This document shows, one piece after another, positions 14,799 through 21,331 of a stretch of 21,505 nucleotides of DNA. A program made the translations under genes and the position numbers. The notes beneath the pieces were generated by a model. That model had not been told where the DNA came from, did no database searches, and was given only the letters and a program-made list of their open reading frames with translations. Position 1 is the first letter of the stretch. The number at the start of each line of letters is the position of its first letter. The stretch spans positions 1 to 21,505 of IMG/VR virus record IMGVR_UViG_3300006100_000096; one strand, 5' to 3'. Source of the stretch: a virus.

Positions 14799-15362
14799 TT
14801 ATACATCCTCTATAAAATTCTCCAATCCTCTTTTTTCTTGGAGCTTTGCTTCTTTCTTTAGTTTTGCGTTTTCAATACCTTCTTCATAAGAGGCAATGAA
14901 CTTTTGTGTGTTCTCATAAAATTCTGATGAAAGGGCGTGAGGTACATCTGATACTTGAGCAGAAAAATTATTGTTATGAATAATCATATGCTCCATACCT
15001 TTGTATTTAACATACTGCTGTTTCTTTTCTTTATTGATTCTTGCAACAAATGCATTCCAAGCAGTCTGAGTAAAAAATGCAAATGGATTGCTTCCTCTGT
15101 CTGGATCAAACGTAGAAACATAATTTACAGAATTTTCGATGGCATCACCGATCATTTCATCTTTATAAGAATATGATGAGAAGTTTGGTCGATTAGCTAA
15201 TTTTGTAGCGATCTTATAAAAACATTCCCCAATATAGTTGGGGATAATTGGCTTAATATCACCTCTTTCATCTGCTTCTCGGCAAAGGTGAATATAATCT
15301 TTGATTTCTTGATAAAATCTTTTATTATCAATATAATAAACAGAAGCCTTTTTCTTTACCAT
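14799..15362 (-). CDS. 55: gp55 late-transcription sigma factor
   Basis: A 187-aa highly reduced sigma70-family factor that directs host RNA polymerase to late promoters (TATAAATA) with the gp45 clamp as activator. Seen: YSYKDEMIGDAIENSVNYVSTFDPDRGSNPFAFFTQTAWNAFVARI, the region 2-like segment, positioned as in T4 gp55 (given here as a description of residues about 68-113; key residues FDPDRG, NPFAFFTQ). The basic stretch NKEKKQQYVKYKGMEH follows. Length equals T4 gp55 (185). Ribosome site AAGGAGATATTATG. It is preceded by a 139-nt non-coding gap. Confidence 0.95.
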   Translation of the reverse strand: MVKKKASVYYIDNKRFYQEIKDYIHLCREADERGDIKPIIPNYIGECFYKIATKLANRPNFSSYSYKDEMIGDAIENSVNYVSTFDPDRGSNPFAFFTQTAWNAFVARINKEKKQQYVKYKGMEHMIIHNNNFSAQVSDVPHALSSEFYENTQKFIASYEEGIENAKLKKEAKLQEKRGLENFIEDV

Positions 15363-15501
15363 AATATCTCCTTACCTTAAACAACACTATACCACACATA
15401 TCTTCTATGCCGAATAGAAAAATAAACTTTATTTTACACCAAATCTCTCTTGACATGGTTTGTAAGTATGATATACTCCTATTATAGGGTTGAAAATAAT
15501 A
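15363..15501. other. Non-coding gap upstream of gp55
   Basis: One of the larger gaps in the window. It holds the gp55 leader and ribosome site, an AT-rich stretch with no ORF, and on the plus strand a consensus sigma70 promoter (15450-15477). A possible extended -10 for gp55 (TGTGGTATAGT) lies about 25 nt before its ribosome site, without a clear -35. No terminator seen. Confidence 0.5.
15450..15477 (+). promoter_or_regulatory. Consensus-like sigma70 promoter on the plus strand, antisense
   Basis: TTGACA (15450-15455), 16-nt spacer and TATACT (15472-15477). It uses the same hexamers as the gp45 and EDxHD endonuclease promoters in this window. It points rightwards into minus-strand genes and no plus-strand ORF follows closely. 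It could make an antisense or small RNA, or be chance. Confidence 0.5.
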
Positions 15502-15939
15502 TTACTTATTATCTGATTTAGGTTTACTTAGAAACTCTTTGAACATATCCTTTAGCTTATCTGGATTAAATTCATTATCATCTAGAAAGTCATCTTCCAG
15601 ATCATATCTGTCAATCATTGATTTCCTGAAGTTTTCATATTTAGGATAGTATTTAACCCAAGCCTCATTATAGAACTTTTCGATAATGTCTTTAGGAATA
15701 GTTACAGTAAGAACATGTTGGATATCAAAAACAACCATAGCTGAATCAGAAAGTGGATCATAAGGAGTATAAACATAATATCCTTTAGATGATGGATCAT
15801 CAGAATCTTCATCCAACATTATATGTTGTTCCTTTTTAATGCTCATGGGAGCATATAAAGAAACCATATAATTATTATGATATATGAGTTTTCCAGCAAT
15901 TCTGTCATTATTAGTAAGTCTGATAAGCACCGTTTCCAT
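15502..15939 (-). CDS. Hypothetical protein with possible Sm-like N-terminal fold
   Basis: A 145-aa protein. The N-terminal METVLIRLTNNDRIAGKLIY, followed by HNNYMVSLYAPMSI, has the strand pattern of an Sm/LSm-like barrel (a V.L..G..I.G.L pattern), then an acidic linker and FDIQHVLTVTIPKDI. The C-terminal third is helical and charged (YDLEDDFLDDNEFNPDKLKD, then MFKEFLSKPKSDNK). It lies between UvsW-C and gp55, where T4-like phages often carry a conserved unknown protein. The Sm-like idea rests on pattern only; no function is assigned. Confidence 0.7.
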   Translation of the reverse strand: METVLIRLTNNDRIAGKLIYHNNYMVSLYAPMSIKKEQHIMLDEDSDDPSSKGYYVYTPYDPLSDSAMVVFDIQHVLTVTIPKDIIEKFYNEAWVKYYPKYENFRKSMIDRYDLEDDFLDDNEFNPDKLKDMFKEFLSKPKSDNK

Positions 15940-15940
15940 A

Positions 15941-16186
15941 TTATAATCCTACATTGTAAAGTTTAAAAGAGAACTTCTCTTGAGTATATATCTTAATTCT
16001 TTCCAAGAAATGATTCAAAGTAAAATTCTTATGTGATTTATATTCAAGGTTGTCTATAATATCATAGAGAATTGCTTCATCTTTTGATTCGTGTAGACGA
16101 AGCATTCTACCAATAGACTGAAGAACTTTAATCTTAGATTTAGACGGAGAAGCAGCAATCATATGGTGTAATTTCTTAATGTTCAC
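15941..16186 (-). CDS. uvsW: UvsW helicase, C-terminal fragment
   Basis: 81 codons from a GTG, giving V/M-NIKKLHHMIAASPSKSK, then IKVLQSIGRMLRLHESKDEA, the superfamily 2 motif VI, and IKIYTQEKFSFKL at the end. It matches the C-terminus of T4 UvsW (VKNLHHVVLAHGVKSKIIVLQTIGR...). The open frame continues upstream to 16207 and includes motif V core residues GTTSTG before the GTG, then meets a TGA. So it cannot be read through from UvsW-N in the genomic sequence. No ribosome site lies at normal distance from the GTG; a GGAGGT at 16240-16245 lies beyond a hairpin. Sequence conservation suggests it is still under selection, or was broken recently. Confidence 0.88.
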   Translation of the reverse strand: MNIKKLHHMIAASPSKSKIKVLQSIGRMLRLHESKDEAILYDIIDNLEYKSHKNFTLNHFLERIKIYTQEKFSFKLYNVGL

Positions 16187-16213
16187 ACCGGTTGAGGTTG
16201 TACCCAGTCAAAA

Positions 16214-16237
16214 GTGACCCGATAAGAATCGAGTCAC
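16214..16237 (-). promoter_or_regulatory. 10-bp hairpin between the HNH gene and UvsW-C
   Basis: In minus-strand RNA, GUGACUCGAU pairs with AUCGGGUCAC around a UCUU loop, one pair being U-G (a C/A mismatch on the other strand). UUUU follows. It lies between a GGAGGT (16240-16245) and the UvsW-C frame. It may be a weak terminator, a ribosome-positioning hairpin, or part of a residual self-splicing RNA. Confidence 0.7.
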
Positions 16238-16254
16238 ATACCTCCATTTCTACC

Positions 16255-17358
16255 TTAGTTGGTTTCATCTTTAATCCTTTTCTTACAATTATCAAAATGC
16301 CACCTATGCATTGGAGAAATGTTCCCTATAACATCGCAGTGTGGGCACTTTACTTTTTTTGGCGAAGATTTTTCTTTAGGTGGTTTACTTGGTTTCTTTC
16401 GACCTCGTACCCAATTTTCTCTTGGAGCATCTACAGATTTTATTTCATCTACTCCATTGTTCCACCAAACCTTTCTTGTCTTTTTTCTTTTTTCTAATCT
16501 TTCTGCCTTTTTAATAGGATCTGCCCAAATTTTAAGTTGTATATTTCCCATATTTTTTCTTCTATTTTGTTCTCTTTCGGAATTAGATTTACCGATTTCT
16601 AGGTTTTTGAGATATTCTTCATCTTGCCATTTTGCTTTTATTTTTTTACCGGCATCTTCTCTTTTATTCATATCTCTATTAACAATAGTCATATTATCTC
16701 TGAATTTTTCTCTTTCTTCTTCAGGCATATTATCCCATCTATATTGCATTCTTTCACAAAAGAATTCATAATATTCGGGATCATTATATCTATCTATAAC
16801 CTTTTGAATCATATAATTTCTATAATCTTCATCTTGCCATTGTAATTTCATTTGATTAGATAAAATTTCTGCAGAACCTTCCTTAGCATGTCTGGTTAAC
16901 GACATTTGTTTGCAATGATCTCTAATCAAATCCTGTTCTTCGTCTGTCATTGAGTTCCACCTATCAATTTTCTTTTTTGAAATGTTGTCTCCAAAAAGTT
17001 TCTTGGCTTCATCAGATAATTCTTTCCACCATCTTTTTTGTGCTGTAGAAAGAAGATTTCGAGTGATGTCATCAGATGGAACCATATTATTTAATGGTCT
17101 AGTAAATGGTTTTATGGTATACGCCATTGCCAATAATTTATGGGCTTCTATGTGAGAAGCATACGGCAATCTAACTATATTAAAAGTTTCATTAATATAG
17201 TTAGGAAACATACTTCTTGGTAATATATGGTGGTTTTCACAATATATTTCATTTATTTCTTCAGTCTTATTAGATATACAATAATCTATATATTCAATTA
17301 ACTTGTCTAAAGAATCTGGGGTTCCCAACACACTATAAAAAATTTCAATAAAATCCAT
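16255..17358 (-). CDS. HNH homing endonuclease inserted in uvsW
   Basis: A 367-aa DNA endonuclease. The HNH core is near the N-terminus: YCENHHILPRSMFPN (His43, His44), then NIVRLPYASHIEAHKLLAMAY (Asn60, His69, His73). The middle consists of repeated short helical units around Trp-Asp (LQWQDEDYRN, RWDNMPEEERE, AKWQDEEYLK, IWADPIKKAE), resembling NUMOD-type DNA-binding repeats. VWWNNGVDEIKSVDAPRENW is another recurrent phage HNH-nuclease module. The C-terminus is a zinc finger (Cys338, Cys341, His354, Cys358; CPHC...RWHFDNC). It lies inside the broken uvsW gene, downstream of two late-promoter boxes, with no strong ribosome site. It probably cleaves uvsW of related phages lacking the insert. 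Confidence 0.9.
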   Translation of the reverse strand: MDFIEIFYSVLGTPDSLDKLIEYIDYCISNKTEEINEIYCENHHILPRSMFPNYINETFNIVRLPYASHIEAHKLLAMAYTIKPFTRPLNNMVPSDDITRNLLSTAQKRWWKELSDEAKKLFGDNISKKKIDRWNSMTDEEQDLIRDHCKQMSLTRHAKEGSAEILSNQMKLQWQDEDYRNYMIQKVIDRYNDPEYYEFFCERMQYRWDNMPEEEREKFRDNMTIVNRDMNKREDAGKKIKAKWQDEEYLKNLEIGKSNSEREQNRRKNMGNIQLKIWADPIKKAERLEKRKKTRKVWWNNGVDEIKSVDAPRENWVRGRKKPSKPPKEKSSPKKVKCPHCDVIGNISPMHRWHFDNCKKRIKDETN

Positions 17359-17385
17359 ATAAATATATTCTTATGACTACTGGTA

Positions 17386-17401
17386 TATTTATATATTTAT
17401 A
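17386..17401 (-). promoter_or_regulatory. Tandem late promoter boxes (2 x TATAAATA) ahead of the HNH gene
   Basis: On the minus strand TATAAATA occurs twice head to tail with no spacer (17394-17401 and 17386-17393). Initiation would fall about 20 nt before the HNH start. It overlaps the stop codon of UvsW-N. Late control of phage homing endonucleases is a known T4 theme. Confidence 0.6.
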
Positions 17402-18738
17402 TTTTCACATATCCATATATCTGAAATATCGTCGTCACATGTAATATTTTCTACTAATTTAACAGAACCATCAGATAATAATACCTTTGTTCCTGACGGG
17501 AATGTTTTACTCACATCATTGAAATGTAAAGTTATATTATAATGTATATCTTCAATAGCATGACGAATCTTTTCTCTATCAGATCCTTTTACATCACCAT
17601 CAACATAGAATACATTATGCTTTGTATCACTACTTATAGCATCATAAAGATCCTTACCATGTTCTTTCATTCTGAAGAATACTAGTTTATTGCCTTTAAG
17701 TGACAGAGTTAGATTTTTAATAAAGTTGGTTCTTGGTTGATATGATGTGATGAAATCTATTTCTTCTTGATAAGTCTTTTTCCTATATTTTTTTGTAATA
17801 GGATCGTATATACCTTTTGAATATTCCTTACAAATTTCATCTGGATATTTCAGAACTATGCATTTGATTTTGAGTTTAGTTACATCTCCACGATTCATTA
17901 ATTCTTTGGTGGTTGTTGTTTTATACTTAGCTCCAAACAATCCTTCAATTGTGGCTTCATTTAATGGATGCCCATCTAAAGTTCCGGTCATGCCAAATCT
18001 ATATTTGGTATTTTTCATATTACCAAGAATTTTTATGAGACTGGTTGCTTTAAAAGTGTGGACTTCATCTCCAATAACTAAATCAAACTGATCATACCAT
18101 TCGGCAGACATTCCTCGTTTGCCATGCTCAAGCGATTGCCAAGTTGATATTGATAAATCTGCTGGAATATTATTATCTTTAGAAATTCCATCTAATGATG
18201 TATGAATAACGCCTTTATATCCATAAGATTCAAAATCAGATTTCAACTGAGACACCAGATTTATTGTTGGTACAATAATTAAAGTCTTGTTTTTATACCA
18301 TTGAGTAATAATATATGCAATAAGACTTTTTCCGCTTGAAGTCGGACTAACTAGAGTTCTTCTATTACTTCTGAGACATTTAATAACAGCATCGATCTGA
18401 TAATCTCTAGGCTCAAATGGAAGTTTTAGTGTCTTGATAAAATCAAGAACTTCATGTTCGGAAACATTCTCATATAGAAACTCATCATCAAAGGAAAACG
18501 AATACTCTCGTTCATCACAGAATTTTTTTATTCTTTGTGCCAGACCTTTATATACTAGCCTATTCATTCTTCCTACAAGTGATATATTTCCGTCCCACAA
18601 ACGCGCTTTAAATTTTGGATGAAACTTGTAGTTTTCTGCTTTGAATGTTAGATAATCAGACAACTCCATCAAGAGGCCAGCTTCGCATTCTACTCTGGCA
18701 TGAACTTCATTAAAATGTTTAAGGTGAATATCACTCAT
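17389..18738 (-). CDS. uvsW: UvsW helicase, N-terminal part with a 53-aa foreign tail
   Basis: 449 aa. Residues 1-396 are UvsW: KAENYKFHPKFKARLWDGNI (T4 EADGYRFNPRFRYGNWDGRI), Walker A SPTSSGKSLIAY (131-142), DEVH box (224-227), motif III GMTGTLDG, KTYQEEIDFIT, and VFYVDGDVKGSDREKIRHAIE. Residues 397-449 have no UvsW counterpart; within them TFPSGTKVLLSDGSVKLVEN resembles intein N-terminal block A with Thr where Cys1 is expected. Motifs V and VI are missing here and lie partly in the 15941-16207 fragment. UvsW unwinds recombination intermediates and R-loops to switch replication modes. The start overlaps the uvsY stop (ATGA). Confidence 0.93.
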   Translation of the reverse strand: MSDIHLKHFNEVHARVECEAGLLMELSDYLTFKAENYKFHPKFKARLWDGNISLVGRMNRLVYKGLAQRIKKFCDEREYSFSFDDEFLYENVSEHEVLDFIKTLKLPFEPRDYQIDAVIKCLRSNRRTLVSPTSSGKSLIAYIITQWYKNKTLIIVPTINLVSQLKSDFESYGYKGVIHTSLDGISKDNNIPADLSISTWQSLEHGKRGMSAEWYDQFDLVIGDEVHTFKATSLIKILGNMKNTKYRFGMTGTLDGHPLNEATIEGLFGAKYKTTTTKELMNRGDVTKLKIKCIVLKYPDEICKEYSKGIYDPITKKYRKKTYQEEIDFITSYQPRTNFIKNLTLSLKGNKLVFFRMKEHGKDLYDAISSDTKHNVFYVDGDVKGSDREKIRHAIEDIHYNITLHFNDVSKTFPSGTKVLLSDGSVKLVENITCDDDISDIWICENINI

Positions 18739-19172
18739 ATCAATCCATTCATCATTTTGGTAAAATCAATTGAATTTTTTATCTGGAAACCGCGATTGGC
18801 TAAAGACTTTAGAATAGAATCTAGAGTACTTATCTTCTCTTTCTGGAGACCAATTTTCAGAGACAATTTCTGAATTTGAGGATCGGCGTCAATATGCATA
18901 CCAATATCCCCTTTCAGAATCATCTTCTGATTAGGTTCCCATCCATTTTCCTTAATCGTATCTAGATCCAAAGTACCAGCAAAATATTCTGTCTTTGTCT
19001 TAAATAATATCTTGTATTCTTGTTCAAGACGCTGGAGAGTCAATCTCTCTACGGCAAAGAACTTTAGATATTTTGAGTGGATTTTTGGAATTTCTAAAGA
19101 TTCATTATCAAGTGCATTTTTATCAATAATAGAGTCTTTTGACCAATTTTCGAAGATTTCGTCGAGCGTCAT
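18735..19172 (-). CDS. uvsY: UvsY recombination mediator
   Basis: A 145-aa protein that loads UvsX on gp32-coated ssDNA. Start MTLDEIFENWSKDSIIDKNA parallels T4 MRLEDLQEELKKDVFIDSTK; then HSKYLKFFAVERLTLQRLEQ (T4 YSKWLNKHSSIKKEMLRIEA), YFAGTLDLD (T4 YYSGRGDGD), and DSILKSLANRGFQIKNSIDF near the end (T4 GALDAIKSRGFAIKHIQDM). Helical throughout, consistent with the UvsY heptamer. Its position directly upstream of uvsW agrees with a recombination operon. Confidence 0.93.
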   Translation of the reverse strand: MTLDEIFENWSKDSIIDKNALDNESLEIPKIHSKYLKFFAVERLTLQRLEQEYKILFKTKTEYFAGTLDLDTIKENGWEPNQKMILKGDIGMHIDADPQIQKLSLKIGLQKEKISTLDSILKSLANRGFQIKNSIDFTKMMNGLI

Positions 19173-19189
19173 TATAAACCTTTCTCATA

Positions 19190-19741
19190 TCAAACATCAT
19201 AGGGATTATTTGTTTCCCCATTAACATAAACATAATCATAACTTCTATATGCCAATTTCATACTGGCAGTAATAAATTGAATATCCTTAGCATCTGTCTC
19301 TAATGTAAACCCAGATAGATATACTGGAAGAACATCATAAAACTGAATTGAAATATTCGGATTCATATTTCCATCAAGAATGACTAAAGTAGCATCTGAA
19401 TAAATTGCATTTTTATCATATCTTGGTGTAGTATATATGACTTTAGATTCGTTGAAATTTTCAGGCTTACCTAATGCTTTAATCCAATCATACAATTCAA
19501 AATATCCATTTAAATTTTCATCAAGTTTGAAAGTAATATTTAGGTCATCATAATCCAGATGATCTCCGGGAAGCGGAGTTTTCACGAATGGATTTGGCAT
19601 TTCAGCAGGAGTAAGAGTTACGCCGGGAAAATCCACTTTCTGAATGAAATAGTTAAAATTTGGTGATCTTCCGATCTTAAAACTGAAACCAACTTGACCT
19701 AGAAAATTCAGATTTCCGGGATTGTTTGTGAGTGCATTCAT
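19190..19741 (-). CDS. Tail tube-like protein (gp19 family)
   Basis: A 183-aa beta-rich protein. It has the T4 gp19 layout: FNYFIQKVDFPGVTLTPAEM (the Q-loop strand ending in a P-G turn), GDHLDYDDLNITFKLDENLNG, YFELYDWIKALG, IYSDATLVILDGNMNPNISI, FYDVLPVYLSG and a closing strand IQFITASMKLAYRSYDYV. Such proteins stack as hexamers to form the tail tube; a second copy or a tube-initiator or completion role is also possible because gp19 usually lies next to the sheath gene gp18. The ribosome site is CGGAGAAAACCATG and a late-type box lies upstream, as expected for a structural gene. Confidence 0.8.
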   Translation of the reverse strand: MNALTNNPGNLNFLGQVGFSFKIGRSPNFNYFIQKVDFPGVTLTPAEMPNPFVKTPLPGDHLDYDDLNITFKLDENLNGYFELYDWIKALGKPENFNESKVIYTTPRYDKNAIYSDATLVILDGNMNPNISIQFYDVLPVYLSGFTLETDAKDIQFITASMKLAYRSYDYVYVNGETNNPYDV

Positions 19742-19765
19742 GGTTTTCTCCGATATTCATTGGAG

Positions 19766-19773
19766 TATTTATG
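19766..19773 (-). promoter_or_regulatory. Late promoter box CATAAATA for the tail tube-like gene
   Basis: A one-mismatch late box at the right distance (start near 19760, 19-nt leader with GGAG). A second near-match TATAAATC (19773-19780) overlaps it. A structural gene downstream makes a late promoter plausible. Confidence 0.5.
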
Positions 19774-19782
19774 ATTTATATG

Positions 19783-19811
19783 TTGACACTGATTATATGA
19801 CTCTATATACT
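19783..19811 (+). promoter_or_regulatory. Consensus sigma70 promoter for the EDxHD endonuclease
   Basis: TTGACA (19783-19788), 17-nt spacer and TATACT (19806-19811), start near 19818. It is back to back with the tail tube late promoter and is independent of phage late factors. Confidence 0.8.
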
Positions 19812-19843
19812 ATGTAATATAAACCAGCATAGAAAGATATGAT

Positions 19844-21271
19844 ATGAATTATAAAGAATTATTTATGGTAAACGGTAAGATCCCTGCGAAGAGAACTTCT
19901 GAAAAATATCTTATTAAGCATAATTTGCTTGATGTGGTGGTGAACTATGGATATGGGTTTAACACAGAAGTTCACAATTTATCATTCAAAATTCAATGTA
20001 TGGTTGTTGGTATAACAGAAGCACCAACTTGTGAAGTATGTGGTGAATATACGTTTAGAAATAAAGATGTTGCTGGTATTGAATTTAGGCGGTTTTGTTC
20101 CATAGGATGTTCTACTAAAGTTAGATCTGACGATCATTATTCTAAAAGGGATGCGATTGCTGCCAATGAAATGCGCAAACAAACTATGCTTGACAAATAT
20201 GGATATGAATATAATTCTCAAAGACCAGAAATAAAGAAAATTTTATCTATCACAAGAACGAATTATCATTTAAGTGTTGATACACAAGAAAAACTTACAG
20301 ATAAGAAATGGATGTATAATGAGTATATTATCAACAATAGAACTGCAGTAGATATTGCAGACGAATTGGGGGTATATTATGGTACAGTAATATCATATTG
20401 TAAATCTCATGGATTTAAGATAAAACAAACATCAAATTATTCATTATATGAGGTTGAACTGTCTAGATTTCTAACTGATTTGGGTGTTTATCATGAACGC
20501 AATGATAAAATTCTAGGTAGAAAAGAAGTTGACATTCATATTCCATCTAAGAATATTTGTATAGAAATTGATGGCCTTTATTGGCATTCATATGATATGA
20601 GAGTTTCGGTAAAAGAACGAAAGAAATCATTACAAAAGTCTATAGAATGTGAAGATCAAGGATTACAATTATTGAGGATATTTGAGGACGAATGGATATT
20701 GAAGCGAGATATTTGGAAATCAATTATCAAAGTTAAATTGGGAATTTGTAATAATAAAATTCATGCCCGAAAAACAAATATAATGTCGGTATCTAGTCTA
20801 GAGGCCAAGGAATTTTTGAATAATAATCATCTTCAGGGATTTGTTGCTGGAAAACATTATGGATTATATCATAATGGAGAATTAGCTCAATTGATGACTA
20901 TTGGTAAATCTAGGTTTGAAAAAGATAAGATAGAATTATTGCGTCTCTGCACAATTAAAGATACTGTGGTTGTGGGAGGGTTGACAAAACTACTTAAGTT
21001 CATTAATATAGATCTTGTTTCTTATGCCGATAGAAGATATTCAAATAAAGAAGCATATCATGGGTTTATATTTGAGAAATATACTGATATTGGATATTTT
21101 TGGACTGATAAAAAAATAAGAATTAATCGCTTTAATACACAGAAGAATAAACTATCGAAATTATTAGGTTCTGGGTATGATGAATCTAAAAGCGAGTTTG
21201 ATAATATGATTGACAACAAATATAGAATCATATATGATTGTGGTCAATGTAAGTTTACATATTATTCATAA
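19844..21271 (+). CDS. Vsr-like (EDxHD family) freestanding homing endonuclease
   Basis: A 475-aa protein. An N-terminal zinc-binding module has CEVCGEYT (Cys63, Cys66) and FCSIGC (Cys85, Cys89). A helix-turn-helix-like segment (about 157-192, NNRTAVDIADELGVYYGTVI) follows. The nuclease domain (about 200-290) reads YEVELSRFLTDLGVYHERND, KEVDIHIPSKNICIEIDGLY, WHS and LLRIFEDEW, which is the very-short-patch-repair fold of the EDxHD homing endonucleases (I-Bth0305I type). The C-terminal part (EAKEFLNNNHLQGFVAGKHY, ELLRLCTIKDTVVVGGLTKL) is the acetyltransferase-like accessory domain often attached to these enzymes. It is opposite in strand to its neighbours, between the tail tube-like gene and gp23. 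Confidence 0.88.
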   Translation: MNYKELFMVNGKIPAKRTSEKYLIKHNLLDVVVNYGYGFNTEVHNLSFKIQCMVVGITEAPTCEVCGEYTFRNKDVAGIEFRRFCSIGCSTKVRSDDHYSKRDAIAANEMRKQTMLDKYGYEYNSQRPEIKKILSITRTNYHLSVDTQEKLTDKKWMYNEYIINNRTAVDIADELGVYYGTVISYCKSHGFKIKQTSNYSLYEVELSRFLTDLGVYHERNDKILGRKEVDIHIPSKNICIEIDGLYWHSYDMRVSVKERKKSLQKSIECEDQGLQLLRIFEDEWILKRDIWKSIIKVKLGICNNKIHARKTNIMSVSSLEAKEFLNNNHLQGFVAGKHYGLYHNGELAQLMTIGKSRFEKDKIELLRLCTIKDTVVVGGLTKLLKFINIDLVSYADRRYSNKEAYHGFIFEKYTDIGYFWTDKKIRINRFNTQKNKLSKLLGSGYDESKSEFDNMIDNKYRIIYDCGQCKFTYYS

Positions 21272-21306
21272 AAATAGAGGAGTAAGTTTCCCTACTCCTC
21301 TATTTT
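21271..21306. terminator. Bidirectional terminator between the endonuclease and gp23
   Basis: A 14-bp perfect inverted repeat, AAAATAGAGGAGTA and TACTCCTCTATTTT, with an 8-nt loop. A and T runs on either side let it act for the convergent plus-strand endonuclease gene and minus-strand capsid gene. It begins at the last base of the endonuclease stop. Confidence 0.92.
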
Positions 21307-21331
21307 CAAACTACATAATAATCAGCAACAA

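Noticed and set aside
16259-16771. 170-aa plus-strand ORF antisense to the HNH gene
   Set aside because: Phe/Ser/Leu-rich reverse image of a Lys/Glu-rich coding sequence; no promoter or ribosome site.
16187-17550. Group I intron carrying the HNH nuclease inside uvsW
   Set aside because: A 3'-terminal hairpin followed by a possible terminal G fits, but the 5' side encodes a protein-like tail right to its stop. I could not find P3-P7 core elements in the short non-ORF stretches, and UvsW residues of the motif V strand would be missing from the 5' exon. Kept only as an alternative to test.
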